DNA of 26,279 nucleotides from Nitrospirota bacterium (GTDB lineage Bacteria; Nitrospirota; Nitrospiria; Nitrospirales; UBA8639). Below the pieces are notes generated by a model that saw only the letters and a program-made list of their open reading frames with translations, did not search any database and was not told where the DNA came from. Shown here piece after piece: positions 1 to 8,840 of the stretch; the first letter of the stretch is position 1, and each line of letters opens with the position of its first letter. The stretch covers positions 1 through 26,279 of the forward strand of contig QIDY01000267.1 in the NCBI GenBank assembly GCA_003228495.1, written 5' to 3'. The translations under genes and the position numbers were made by a program.

Positions 1-719
1 ACATAGTAAGCATAAAGCCCAGATAAAATGAGACCAGGCATACCATCAAGAAACCCTTGCCGAAAAATATACATCTTGAGGAATGTAAATACAGGGTGAG
101 TCACAAGTTGATGAACATGAAAGTTTCGACCTTTCTGCTTCATGACTCTGGATCTTAGGGAAGAATATCGATCCATTTTCTGTAAGTATTGATCAATATT
201 CCTGAAAGGAACCTGATCAACATGTGCAGTGAAATACCCAATTGTTCCATTCAGCTCAAAACTTTCATGAACAAGATCCTCTTTATATTTCATATGATCT
301 TTTCGAAAAAATTGAGGTTGCCGGTAGTCTGGATACCATCCACAATGTTTGATTCTGCGTCCCAAGAAGTAGTTTTGACGTGGAACAAAGTAGGCATCCG
401 CCTCAGGTCCGTCATTCATTTTCTGCCGAATCTCATCCTGAATTTCCTTAGTCGCCCGCTCATCCGTGTCTAAGCTGAACACCCAATCATACGTCGCATG
501 AGCAACGGCCTCATTTCTCAACTGTCCAAAACCATGGAACTCATGCTGAAAAACGTGATCAGTATATTCTTGACTAATCGAGGTCGTAGCATCGGTACTA
601 AAAGAATCAACGACAATCAACTCATCGACCCATGAAAGACTCTCTAAGCAGCCACGCATGTTGGGCTCATCATTATAAGCAATCACAACAGCGGAAATTC
701 TTTGATTATTTCTCTGCAT
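1..719 (-). CDS. Family 2 glycosyltransferase, WaaE/KdtX-like (partial, C-terminus beyond window)
   Basis: An open minus-strand frame starts at ATG 719 and runs off the left edge, giving 239 codons. The start follows TAAGG with about 5 bases of spacing. The protein opens with a GT-A fold signature (RISAVVIAYNDEPNMRGCLE), then ELIVVDSFSTD at about residues 33-43, GFGQLRNEAV at 63-72 and the metal-binding DTDER (84-88). The later HCGWYPDYRQPQFFRK and VHESFELNG segments are typical of LPS-core beta-1,4-glucosyltransferases of the WaaE/KdtX type and of SpsA-like GT2 enzymes. That family is about 250-260 aa, so only the tail is missing. It follows gmhB by 163 bases on the same strand, consistent with adding a sugar to the inner core after WaaA and WaaF. 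The GT2 family call is firm; the exact donor and acceptor are inferred from context. Confidence 0.85.
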   Translation of the reverse strand, partial: MQRNNQRISAVVIAYNDEPNMRGCLESLSWVDELIVVDSFSTDATTSISQEYTDHVFQHEFHGFGQLRNEAVAHATYDWVFSLDTDERATKEIQDEIRQKMNDGPEADAYFVPRQNYFLGRRIKHCGWYPDYRQPQFFRKDHMKYKEDLVHESFELNGTIGYFTAHVDQVPFRNIDQYLQKMDRYSSLRSRVMKQKGRNFHVHQLVTHPVFTFLKMYIFRQGFLDGMPGLILSGLYAYY

Positions 720-765
720 GAAACCTTACAAGAGACATCTATGGTGGAAGTTCATGTTAGAATCG

Positions 766-797
766 TTCGAATGGCAAGCCATTTGAATCAAATTCAA
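766..797. repeat. Two overlapping small inverted repeats between gmhB and the glycosyltransferase gene
   Basis: TTCGAATGGC at 766-775 pairs with GCCATTTGAA at 778-787 (one mismatch). The overlapping TTGAAT at 783-788 pairs with ATTCAA at 792-797 around CAA. The two hairpins are mutually exclusive. No U-run follows on the minus strand, so a classical terminator is not supported. The rest of 720-882 shows no gene. Confidence 0.35.
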
Positions 798-882
798 GAT
801 TGACTACACAAGACGTTCGCAAACCTTGGAAATTGACATGGGATTGGGATGGGAAAACAGCAAAACATCGGCCTCACTGCCG

Positions 883-1488
883 CTATTTTTTAACCAATTT
901 GTCAGGTTCATTCCATTTTCGCCCACGCGCATCTTGAATAATCCAATCCACCGCTTCAGGAAAACTTGAAGCCACAAAGCCTATGTTATAGTTCTGATGC
1001 TTCATGGAATCCAAAGCTTCTTGGCTGAATTGGCTTGTCATGACCAATACACCAATCGAACCCACCGTGTGAGCCAATTTCATATCCGTACTTTTATCTC
1101 CAACAAAATAACTTTGCGCAACATCAACATTCAGTTCCCTGGTTGCCTGCTGAATAAGATCGGGATTGGGTTTTCGACAATCACAAGTATCTTCAGGGTG
1201 GTGAGGACAGAACAATATCCCATCAAGCCACCCTCCCCCTACCTCTAATTCCTCACGAAGTTTTTGATGTATCAAATGGAGATCCTCAACAGTCATCAAT
1301 CCACGAGCGATTGCCGACTGATTGGTCACAAGAAACAGGCGACTGCCCGATCGATTTAATCGCGCGATAGACTCCACCACGCCAGGAAATAAAATCAAAG
1401 CCTCCGGTGACGTAATATACCCGGAATCATGATTCAGCGTCCCATCACGATCAAGAAAGACGGTCGTTCTTTGTACCTGTGCTCCCAT
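883..1488 (-). CDS. gmhB: D-glycero-beta-D-manno-heptose 1,7-bisphosphate 7-phosphatase
   Basis: HAD-superfamily phosphatase that removes the C7 phosphate from heptose bisphosphate on the cytoplasmic route to ADP-L-glycero-D-manno-heptose. Visible motifs are the nucleophile loop FLDRDGTLN, HAD motif II VTNQS, and a GmhB-type zinc loop CPHHPEDTCDCRKPNP with the C-x-H and C-x-C ligands. The acidic motif GDKSTDMK follows. Numbered from the GTG at 1497 (204 aa) the zinc ligands are C97, H99, C105 and C107. I chose ATG 1488 (201 aa) because GGGTGA lies just upstream; GTG 1497 is an alternative. Length is normal for the family (about 180-200 aa). It begins 13-22 bases after the waaF stop on the same strand, so the two heptose genes are probably co-transcribed. 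The gene looks intact. Confidence 0.93.
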   Translation of the reverse strand: MGAQVQRTTVFLDRDGTLNHDSGYITSPEALILFPGVVESIARLNRSGSRLFLVTNQSAIARGLMTVEDLHLIHQKLREELEVGGGWLDGILFCPHHPEDTCDCRKPNPDLIQQATRELNVDVAQSYFVGDKSTDMKLAHTVGSIGVLVMTSQFSQEALDSMKHQNYNIGFVASSFPEAVDWIIQDARGRKWNEPDKLVKK

Positions 1489-1510
1489 ATTTTTCACCCA
1501 ACTGTCACAC

Positions 1511-2602
1511 TCAATTCAGGCCCACCTGTTCCCGTAACGCCAGGGTCGCTTCATACTGAGTAAGAGCCACCTGATAAACCTGTTGCACCGACACACCAGT
1601 CATACAGCGATGATCAATGGGGCAATGTCGTAAAAAACATGGCGCGCAGTTTACAGAGGTTCTGACCAACGCCTGCCGATTGTTATAGGGAGCGGTGTCG
1701 TCCGGATCAGTCGGACCAAAAACAGCCGCCAAGGGAACATTAAAGGCATTGGCAATGTGCATCGGTCCTGTGTCATTGGTCAGAAAAATCGAACATCGCT
1801 TAATAATTCCCATAAGATCTCGAAGCGTCGTCTTTCCTGAAAGAACGATTGGGCGTTCTTTCATACATTCAGCGATGTATTGCCCCAAGCTTTCTTCTCC
1901 TTGACTCCCAACCAGTACACTGCGGATTTTTTTTCCGGGCAAGAGATCTTCTTGGAATTTCTTGACCAAACGATCTGCAGCTTCGGCAAATCGCTCAGGT
2001 AACCACCGTTTGGCAGTACCGTAGATGGACCCGGGATTGACACCTATTAAATAATCTCCGTCAGTCATCACAAGTTCAGGAAACCGCTGATCGATCCGTT
2101 CTTGGTCTTCCTTTTCAACGACTAGGTTTGGTATACGATCAGTCTGTATCCCGGTTATATCACAAATTAGGCCTTGATAATATTGGACTAGATGAACGGC
2201 CCCTTTCTTTATCGGAGCCTCAATAGACTTGGATAATAACCATTTGCGCCCATCGGTTGCATAACCCACACGTTCAGCAATACCTGCAAGCAAGGTCAGA
2301 ATCGCAGCTTCAAAGGCATTTTGAAAAAGAATAGCCAATTCAAAGTTTCCTTTTCTCAAAGTTTGAATCAAAGCGGCCTTGCCGAACATCCCACCATGCT
2401 TGCCCCGATAATCGTAGACCAGAATCTCATTAATGCTGGGATGTCCTTTTAGGAGTTCCGCGACAGCTGGTCTAGCCCACAACGTAATATTTGCGGATGG
2501 ATAGGCTTTTCGCAGATCCATTAATGCTGGTGTGCCCATGACCGCATCGCCGATCCAATTGGGGGCTCGAACGAGAATATTGCCGGGATGAGTTTCTTTC
2601 AT
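1511..2602 (-). CDS. waaF: ADP-heptose:LPS heptosyltransferase II
   Basis: GT9-family enzyme transferring heptose from ADP-heptose to the inner core of LPS at the cytoplasmic face. The N-terminus NILVRAPNWIGDAVMGTPAL is the WaaF signature. The C-terminal domain shows NPGSIYGTAKRWLPERFAE and the nucleotide-binding FLTNDTGPMHIANAFNVP, then AVFGPTDPDDTAPY. Length is about 363 aa from ATG 2602, normal for the family (about 350). The frame stays open to a TTG at 2626 (371 aa), but family members begin just before the NILVRAPNWIGD segment, so the ATG is preferred; neither start has a strong ribosome site. It ends 22 bases before the gmhB ATG. The stop of lpxK lies 24 bases upstream of the TTG and 48 upstream of the ATG. 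No waaC partner is in the window, so heptosyltransferase I is either elsewhere or this enzyme has relaxed specificity. Confidence 0.92.
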   Translation of the reverse strand: MKETHPGNILVRAPNWIGDAVMGTPALMDLRKAYPSANITLWARPAVAELLKGHPSINEILVYDYRGKHGGMFGKAALIQTLRKGNFELAILFQNAFEAAILTLLAGIAERVGYATDGRKWLLSKSIEAPIKKGAVHLVQYYQGLICDITGIQTDRIPNLVVEKEDQERIDQRFPELVMTDGDYLIGVNPGSIYGTAKRWLPERFAEAADRLVKKFQEDLLPGKKIRSVLVGSQGEESLGQYIAECMKERPIVLSGKTTLRDLMGIIKRCSIFLTNDTGPMHIANAFNVPLAAVFGPTDPDDTAPYNNRQALVRTSVNCAPCFLRHCPIDHRCMTGVSVQQVYQVALTQYEATLALREQVGLN

Positions 2603-2650
2603 TTCACAAACACCAATCAAAAACAATCATGCTAACAACGCTGATCTCAT

Positions 2651-3760
2651 TCATAAGAGTCCATGACTACCCAAAAGACCTCGCAACGATTGTTCTCCCC
2701 TTATAAGCTCGAATTCCATATTGACAACCCAAATAGGATCATCGACTTTACACCACGTCCGTAATTTTCGTTGGTCTTTTTCTGTCGTCACAGCCATATC
2801 AATGCCCGAATGCTGCAGCTTTCTGCGAACAGCTTCTACATCATGCTCATCATAGCTATAATGATCGGGAAACCTCATCTCTTCCCGAACGTCAAATCCA
2901 GAGGCCACCAGACTGGTACACAAAGCATCCGGATTGCCAATACCACTAAACACCAGAAGCGTTTTATTATTAAAATATTGTAATTCCTTCACCGTACCAC
3001 TCGATAGATGCGTCAAGGATTGAGGTACAGACTTCATGACAATGGGAGTAATACTTTTCCCAAGAACTTCCTCTATTCGCTCTTGGAGTGGTTGAACAGA
3101 TACCACACATTCCGAGCGTGTCAGGACAAACCCATCGGCCCATTGAGCCGCATCCAGAGGTTCACGCAACCGTCCAGCAGGCAAGACCGCCGTAAGCCCT
3201 TTTAGATCCGTGGCATCGAATAAGAGCAGATCCACATCTCGATACAATGACAAATGCTGATAACCATCATCAAGAATAAAACAATCGCAGGAAAATTGTT
3301 CCAGCACCCACATACCTAATCGATACCGATCCTTCCCCACCGCCACAATCGCCCAGGGACATTGCTGAGCAATTAAAACCGGTTCATCTCCTGCCAATTG
3401 CCAATCAGTTTTTAAGCTTTCTCCGTCGGACACGATAATGTTCTGCAATGCATTCTGCCGACCATATCCTCGACTTAAAATTGCTACACGTCTTCCTTGT
3501 GCATGAATTTTCCTGGCTAACCATATTACGAAAGGGGTCTTACCTGTTCCACCAATGGTGAGATTCCCCACGCTCACAACCGGGTGAGGCAAGCGATATT
3601 GATGTCTCCAGCCCCGCTGGTAGCACGTTCTTTTCAATCTGGCAATAAGGGCATAAGGGAGGGCACATCTCCGCAGGGCCCATGAGCCATATCGCGACAA
3701 CCAACCCCAGAGTTGCAAAAGGAAAGAAAGACGAAAAGAGGAATGTGTCTTCACCGACAA
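2651..3760 (-). CDS. lpxK: Tetraacyldisaccharide 4'-kinase
   Basis: Phosphorylates the 4' position of the tetraacyl disaccharide 1-phosphate to make lipid IVA at the inner membrane. The P-loop is in PVVSVGNLTIGGTGKTP at about residues 60-76, followed by AILSRGYGR, the DDGYQH motif and DLLLFDA, all standard for LpxK. The N-terminal hydrophobic helix (LSFLLQLWGWLSRYGSWALRR) is the usual membrane-association segment. The C-terminal part carries FSGIGNP and the FPDHYSYDEHD segment followed by TTEKD, also family-typical. The start is uncertain: TTG 3760 is the longest frame, and GTG 3754 two codons later is equally plausible; there is no obvious ribosome site. It lies 53 bases after the waaA stop. 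Length 369 aa is slightly above the common 330-350. Confidence 0.92.
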   Translation of the reverse strand: MSVKTHSSFRLSFLLQLWGWLSRYGSWALRRCALPYALIARLKRTCYQRGWRHQYRLPHPVVSVGNLTIGGTGKTPFVIWLARKIHAQGRRVAILSRGYGRQNALQNIIVSDGESLKTDWQLAGDEPVLIAQQCPWAIVAVGKDRYRLGMWVLEQFSCDCFILDDGYQHLSLYRDVDLLLFDATDLKGLTAVLPAGRLREPLDAAQWADGFVLTRSECVVSVQPLQERIEEVLGKSITPIVMKSVPQSLTHLSSGTVKELQYFNNKTLLVFSGIGNPDALCTSLVASGFDVREEMRFPDHYSYDEHDVEAVRRKLQHSGIDMAVTTEKDQRKLRTWCKVDDPIWVVNMEFELIRGEQSLRGLLGSHGLL

Positions 3761-3813
3761 AGAAAATGATGAATCATGGGCAAGACGACCTCCACTACTC
3801 TATGAATAGATGG

Positions 3814-5181
3814 TCACGAATGTGAGCCTTCCGTACTGAATCCTTTTGATTCGACTTGAAAGGAGCGATTCATGACATGAGAGGCAGACGGAGATTGCTG
3901 TACACCCAACAACTGATCAATCAATTGAAGATTTCTTGCCGTCACGCCACGATGTTGCTGAACAACGGCTAAAGCCCGTCGGCCCATTTGCTCAGACTCT
4001 ATAGGATGATTGAGCAAGTGAATAATATGAGACAAGAGATCGTCTTGATTGTGAATTTGAATTGCTCCGCCTTCTTTTAAAAGGAGTTGCGCAATATCAC
4101 GACAATGATCAATGTAGGGACCAAATATAACAGGCTTAGCCCATTGCGCAGGTTCCAACAGATTATGGCCCCCAATTGGCACCAGCGTTCCACCCACAAA
4201 CCCCAAACAACCAACCCGATAGACGAAGGGCAATTCTCCTCTGGAGTCTAAAAGAATGACCCGTGGTCCATTTTTTTTAGCCACCGTGCTAGGCATGTGT
4301 GATCGACGAACGCATGTTAATCCCTGTTGTTGGATCACCGCTTCTAGTGCCGATGCTCGTTCCACATGACGTGGGGCAATGATTAATACGATCCCCGGAT
4401 GAGATTGCACCAGATCTCGATACGCCCTCAGGAGACATTCTTCTTCCTTTGGATGAGTACTTCCAGCAACCAGCACCACCTCCTCTAAGTTCAACCCTAA
4501 TGTCCGACGCAAAGCCTCATTGGAATAGTGCGGTTCGGCTTTTTCAATGGTCTGATCAAACTTCATATTCCCAGTCACATGCACCGCTTGACTGCTTGCT
4601 CCCAATGTCCTCATCCGTTCTGCATCCACCCCTGATTGCATGAGGGCCATGTCCAGGCAAGACAACACTTGCGCCATGAAGCGTTTTACCCAAACATACC
4701 GTGAAAATGACCGTGAGGACACACGCCCATTTACTAAACAGATCGGGACATGATGTCGTTGAAGACTTTTCAGTAAGTTTGGCCAGAATTCCGACTCAAC
4801 CAAAATGAATAGCTGAGGCCGCAACGTCCGAACATATCGTTCAACCGCCCACCAGATGTCTATTGGGACATAACAATGAGAGGCAATCCCTTCCAATTGC
4901 GTCATGACTTTTTCACGTCCAGTTTCCGTCACCGTTGATACTACCAACGAACAATGAGGATACCGCTCCTTCATTTGACGAAGCATGGGGACGATGGCCG
5001 ACACTTCTCCCAATGATACCGCATGAATCCAAATAACTGGGGGGTGAAGCATTTGCAATTGTTCAGGAACAGCTCCCAGACGTGGTAACACCCCTCGCTG
5101 ACAGCGTTTTTTGGTTAGAAGCAACACGATAATAACAGGGAAGGCTAACAACAGGACAAGGTTATATATCACGTACAACAT
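3814..5181 (-). CDS. waaA: 3-deoxy-D-manno-octulosonic acid (Kdo) transferase
   Basis: GT30 membrane-anchored enzyme (KdtA) that attaches Kdo to lipid IVA. I place the start at ATG 5181 (455 aa) because GAGGGGTGA lies 8 bases upstream, a strong ribosome site; a longer frame exists from 5241. Residues 2-22 form the N-terminal membrane anchor. The catalytic base sits in WIHAVSLGEVSA (Glu about residue 59). Further family motifs are CLVNGRVSSRSFSRY, AGSTHPKEEE, APRHVERA and GGHNLLEPAQWAKPVIFGPY near the C-terminus. Its start is 7 bases after the stop reached by the frameshifted reading of the acyltransferase gene, a typical coupled arrangement that supports that longer reading. Whether it adds one or two Kdo residues cannot be read from the sequence. 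Confidence 0.94.
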   Translation of the reverse strand: MLYVIYNLVLLLAFPVIIVLLLTKKRCQRGVLPRLGAVPEQLQMLHPPVIWIHAVSLGEVSAIVPMLRQMKERYPHCSLVVSTVTETGREKVMTQLEGIASHCYVPIDIWWAVERYVRTLRPQLFILVESEFWPNLLKSLQRHHVPICLVNGRVSSRSFSRYVWVKRFMAQVLSCLDMALMQSGVDAERMRTLGASSQAVHVTGNMKFDQTIEKAEPHYSNEALRRTLGLNLEEVVLVAGSTHPKEEECLLRAYRDLVQSHPGIVLIIAPRHVERASALEAVIQQQGLTCVRRSHMPSTVAKKNGPRVILLDSRGELPFVYRVGCLGFVGGTLVPIGGHNLLEPAQWAKPVIFGPYIDHCRDIAQLLLKEGGAIQIHNQDDLLSHIIHLLNHPIESEQMGRRALAVVQQHRGVTARNLQLIDQLLGVQQSPSASHVMNRSFQVESKGFSTEGSHS

Positions 5182-5188
5182 GCAATGA

Positions 5189-5892
5189 TCACCCCTCAAG
5201 TCCATTTTGCCGGTTACGCAGAAACTGCTGGACAGGATCATCGCTACATATGGCTAAGTCGGCTTGTGCAGTGAGATCATTCAAGATGCGCTCTAATTCC
5301 ATAACCGCTACAGATATCTCCTTCATGGATCGATCGGATTTCATCCATAATGGCTCACCCCAAACATAGAGCCCTTTCCCTCCAGGGTAAGGAATCTGAA
5401 ACCCATCCCAGCTTGAAAAGACTTTTTTTTTGAGCAGGCAAACGTCAGCGGTATAATAGGAAACCCAGTCACTTTCGCCAAATAGATCACCCCGGCCTGA
5501 ACCTGACAAACCGGTCCACGAGGGCCATCAGGCGTCACGATCAAATCTTGCCCCTGACGGGCGACTTTCAGCAATTGTCGAACAGCCTGAAACCCTCCAC
5601 GAGTACTGGACCCTCGAATAGAACTAAATCCAAAATACTTCATAATCCGGGCAATGATTTCCCCGTCACGATGATGGCTAATCAAGATAGAGGCCGATTG
5701 CCCACGATACGCCAACGGCATCATCAATTGTCGTCCATGCCAAAAAGCAATAATGATCGGCTTTCCCTCACGAAACCGGGCATCAACCGTTTCCCCGCCA
5801 ATCGTAAACAAGCACATCGTTTTCCCCAATAAACGAATTCCCCATGCCGCAATAAACGGAAGCACTGAAAGCCTGAGCCAATTCATCAACAT
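5189..5892 (-). CDS. DUF374 / LpxJ-like lipid A late acyltransferase, interrupted by a -1 frameshift at an A9 run
   Basis: Two overlapping frames together encode one DUF374-family lysophospholipid/lipid A acyltransferase. The first frame starts at ATG 5892 (AGG upstream, 8 bases after the msbA stop) and carries AFWHGRQLMMPL, ISHHRDGE, FSSIRGSSTRGGFQAVRQLL and TPDGPRGPVCQVQAGVIYLA. At the T-run 5423-5431 (A9 on the coding strand) the family-like sequence moves to the -1 frame and continues as KKVFSSWDGFQIPYP and GLYVWGEPLW, ending at TGA 5189. Read through with one added base, the protein is 234 aa, normal for DUF374. Without shifting it is 183 aa and ends at 5341 with an unrelated tail. The shift site is A AAA AAG in correct phase, the slippery heptamer of E. 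coli dnaX. Position in an lpx operon and the known DUF374 enzyme LpxJ of Helicobacter/Campylobacter suggest secondary acylation of lipid A. Programmed shift, phase variation and sequencing error all remain possible. Confidence 0.82.
5423..5431 (-). other. A9 homopolymer with dnaX-type slippery heptamer (putative frameshift site)
   Basis: Coding-strand codons are TCA AAA AAA AAG TCT, so the heptamer A AAA AAG is in the phase needed for tandem -1 slippage. After a -1 slip the next codon is GTC and the DUF374 homology continues. Seven or ten A residues would also restore the frame, so replication or transcription slippage would do the same. I see no clear Shine-Dalgarno-like stimulator 10-14 bases upstream and no convincing strong hairpin just downstream. 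Confidence 0.6.
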
Positions 5893-5900
5893 ACTTTTGC

Positions 5901-7670
5901 CTAGCAAAGTTTAGTTGTGGAAAGAGGTTCGAGTTGGGTGAGCTGGAATTGTGTTTGATATAAGCGCGTATACGATCCACCTCGTTGCAGCAATTCAGCA
6001 TGCGTCCCAATTTCCTCAATACGCCCTCGATTCATCACCACAATTCGATCGGCATGCTGAACAGTTGAAAGCCGATGTGCAATAACCAAGGTTGTTCGAG
6101 CCTTCATCAAATTTGCCAAAGCTTGCTGCACCAATTTCTCTGATTCGGAGTCCAGCGACGAAGTCGCTTCATCCAGAATAAGAATAGGAGGATCTCGTAG
6201 AATGGCACGGGCAATCGCCAACCGCTGACGTTGTCCACCAGACAATTTCAATCCATTTTCGCCAACGAACGTATCAAGCCCCTGCGGCAGCCGCTCGATG
6301 AATTCCCAGGCATAGGCCGCACGAGCCGCCTCAATGATTTGTTCATCTGTCGCATTAGGTCGCCCATATGCAATGTTATGCCTGATCAGGTCATCAAACA
6401 ACACCGTTTCTTGTGAAACAATCCCAATTTGCCGACGTAAAGAATATCGATCAGTTAATCGAATGTCCTGACCATCAATCATGACTGTGCCTTGGGATGG
6501 ACGATAAAATCGTGGCACAAGGCTCACTAAGGTGGTCTTGCCACTCCCACTAGCACCAACCAAGGCCACAACCTCACCGACTCGGACCGTAAGATTGATT
6601 CCATCCAAAGAAAATTCTTCCGCACCCTCGTATGTAAAACTTACATTGGAAAATTCCAATTGGCGTTTGATAGGAGGGAGCAATTGTTTACCCTCATCCT
6701 TTGATACCTCACTATCGAGATCCAAGACCTCAAAAACTCGTTGCGAACTGGCCATAGCTCGTTGCAAGGCAGCATTGACACTAGCCATTTTCCGTATTGG
6801 CCCATAGGACATAAACAAGGCCGCCATAAAAGAGACAAATTCTCCCGGTTGCATGCCGTTTTCGCCACCTTGAATCACTAATCCCCCGCCATACCAAATG
6901 ATAAAGGCCATCCCACCGACTCCAATGACTTCGAGTAAAGGTGAAGACAGGGCGGTCACTCGAGATGATTTGATTCTTGCAGATCGAAGAGCCTTATTCG
7001 TACAAAAAAACCGCGCGGCCTCCTTGTCTTCTTGACTATACGCTTTCACAATTTTTATTCCAGTAAACGCTTCTTTGAGGACTGCCGCCATGCTTCCAAC
7101 AGAATCTTGCCCCCGTTCAGAAAATTTTCGAATGCGCCGTCCAGCCCACACCAGGACCCAAGCAGAAACTGGCAAGACTACAAACACTGTCATAGCCATT
7201 TTCCAGTTTAAATAAAACACCAATCCCAAGAGTACAACAAAGGTGAGCCCTTGTTGAAACACATCTTTAAGAACACTTGGAATAGCATTCGCCATTTCAT
7301 TCACATCGCTAATCACTCGAGCGACTAATCTGCCTGAGGAATTGGCATCATGGAATCGAATGGGGAGACGTACGATATGTACGAATAATTGTTGGCGAAT
7401 ATCCGCCACCAACCAATGCCCCACAAAATTCATCAGATACGCTTGGCCATAGGTAAATAATCCTTTCAAAATGGCCACCCCTAAGATAGCAAATGGAAGA
7501 ATCGCCAATAAATCCTCATTTTTATCGATAAAAATTTCATCCAACAAGGGGCCAACTACCCAGGGGTAAAAACCAGTCAGACCAGCCACAAAGGCTGAAC
7601 ACATCAGCGCCAAGATCAGCCTGGTCTTATATTCCCTAAGATAGGAGACAAGTCGCCAAAAGATATTCAT
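5901..7670 (-). CDS. msbA: Lipid A / phospholipid flippase, ABC exporter
   Basis: Half-transporter ABC exporter (TMD-NBD fusion, 589 aa) that forms a homodimer and flips lipid A-core across the inner membrane. Residues about 1-300 hold the six-helix transmembrane domain. The nucleotide-binding domain shows Walker A GASGSGKTT (372-380), Q-loop IVSQETVLFDD, signature LSGGQRQR (from 476), Walker B ILILDEATSSLD (496 on) and the switch histidine in IAHRLS (H532). All ATPase residues are present. The ATG at 7670 overlaps the lpxB stop in an ATGA arrangement, indicating translational coupling. It ends at TAG 5901, 8 bases before the acyltransferase ATG. The lpx context makes MsbA more likely than a multidrug exporter of the same family. 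Confidence 0.93.
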   Translation of the reverse strand: MNIFWRLVSYLREYKTRLILALMCSAFVAGLTGFYPWVVGPLLDEIFIDKNEDLLAILPFAILGVAILKGLFTYGQAYLMNFVGHWLVADIRQQLFVHIVRLPIRFHDANSSGRLVARVISDVNEMANAIPSVLKDVFQQGLTFVVLLGLVFYLNWKMAMTVFVVLPVSAWVLVWAGRRIRKFSERGQDSVGSMAAVLKEAFTGIKIVKAYSQEDKEAARFFCTNKALRSARIKSSRVTALSSPLLEVIGVGGMAFIIWYGGGLVIQGGENGMQPGEFVSFMAALFMSYGPIRKMASVNAALQRAMASSQRVFEVLDLDSEVSKDEGKQLLPPIKRQLEFSNVSFTYEGAEEFSLDGINLTVRVGEVVALVGASGSGKTTLVSLVPRFYRPSQGTVMIDGQDIRLTDRYSLRRQIGIVSQETVLFDDLIRHNIAYGRPNATDEQIIEAARAAYAWEFIERLPQGLDTFVGENGLKLSGGQRQRLAIARAILRDPPILILDEATSSLDSESEKLVQQALANLMKARTTLVIAHRLSTVQHADRIVVMNRGRIEEIGTHAELLQRGGSYTRLYQTQFQLTQLEPLSTTKLC

Positions 7671-8794
7671 GCGCGAATCTCGGACATAATTATTTCTGCC
7701 GCACGTTTTGAAGCTCCGGAGCTTCCTAAATTTTTTCGAAGAATTTGAAAGCTCTTTTTCATCACGCGTTGTCGGGTCGAATCCCCTAAAATTGACAAGG
7801 CTTCTTGAGCAATATTATCGGATGTCATCCGATTTTGGAGAAGCTCGGGAACCACTTCTTCACCGGCCAAAATATTCACGAGCCCAATATATGGAATTGT
7901 AACCAGACATTTCCCAATTTGATAGGTGAGAGGAGAGGTCCGGTAGACAATGACCATTGGTGTCCCGATCAATGCGGCTTGAAGAGTGGCTGTTCCCGAT
8001 GCAATAAGCAGCATATCCGATGCGGCAATCACAGCATTTGATTGCCCCTTTATGACTTGCACAATATGAGATTTTCCCAGAACACGGTTGATCATTGAGT
8101 CAGAGACAGAATCAGCCTGGGCAAGAACCGCCTGAAGAGTCGGGTGTCGATTCCGAATCTGTTGAACAGCTTTCAATAAGGTCGGGAGAACATCCTGTAC
8201 TTCCCGTTCACGACTCCCGGGAAGGAGACCAATCACCAACCCATCCGAGTTGAGATTTAATTTGAGTCGCTCCTGAATTTTATCATATGAAGAGGCCAGA
8301 TCATCTAAGAGTGGGTGCCCAACATAATGGCAAGAAAGCCCCGCATTTCGAAAAAAGTCCTCTTCGAATGGAAGAATTGCGAGTACATGCTTCACGACTT
8401 TTCGCATGAGGTGCAAACGACGGCTCCCCCATGCCCACACCTGCGGTGCAATATAATAGATGATGGTCTGCGAAGTTTTAGCAACAGCTTTGGCTAAGCG
8501 AAGATTCAAGCCAGGACTGTCAATGAGAATAATGGCATCTAATCGCTCGCGGCGAACATATGCAGACAACGTCCGAAGTGTTTTCCACCCTTTCAGCACT
8601 TGTTGAATACCTGGCACCCCCATCACATCAACCCGGTCCACATCAGGAAGAAGAGAAATCCCAGCTTCCAACATCTTCTGTCCTCCCACTCCTACCAATT
8701 CAATACCGGGATGGAGCTTTCGAAGAGCCAAGCCTAACTTGGCTCCATGCATGTCACCTGATGCTTCCCCTGTGACTAGCAAAATTTTTGGCAT
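7667..8794 (-). CDS. lpxB: Lipid-A-disaccharide synthase
   Basis: GT19 enzyme condensing UDP-2,3-diacylglucosamine with lipid X to form the beta-1',6 disaccharide of lipid A, peripheral on the inner membrane. The N-terminus has VTGEASGDMHGAKL and GVGGQKMLEAG. Further family motifs are IDSPGLNLRLAKAV, YYIAPQVWAWGSRR, YVGHPLLDD, GLLPGSREREV, and the UDP-binding ASGTATLQAALIGTPMVIVYR. GLVNILAGEEVVPELLQ completes the C-terminal signature. Length 375 aa is normal. The ATG at 8794 is 46 bases after the Gfo/Idh stop, and the stop overlaps the msbA start. It takes the product of LpxI, encoded two genes upstream, as one substrate. The gene is intact. Confidence 0.95.
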   Translation of the reverse strand: MPKILLVTGEASGDMHGAKLGLALRKLHPGIELVGVGGQKMLEAGISLLPDVDRVDVMGVPGIQQVLKGWKTLRTLSAYVRRERLDAIILIDSPGLNLRLAKAVAKTSQTIIYYIAPQVWAWGSRRLHLMRKVVKHVLAILPFEEDFFRNAGLSCHYVGHPLLDDLASSYDKIQERLKLNLNSDGLVIGLLPGSREREVQDVLPTLLKAVQQIRNRHPTLQAVLAQADSVSDSMINRVLGKSHIVQVIKGQSNAVIAASDMLLIASGTATLQAALIGTPMVIVYRTSPLTYQIGKCLVTIPYIGLVNILAGEEVVPELLQNRMTSDNIAQEALSILGDSTRQRVMKKSFQILRKNLGSSGASKRAAEIIMSEIRA

Positions 8795-8840
8795 GAAGAA
8801 TATGGCTGCCTACCATTCATTGGAACAAAGAAACGAGCTA

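Noticed and set aside
5189..5509. Separate 106-aa gene upstream of waaA
   Set aside because: Its N-terminal part overlaps the acyltransferase in another frame and has no family-like sequence; only from KKVFSSWDGF on does it match DUF374, so it is the second half of the frameshifted gene.
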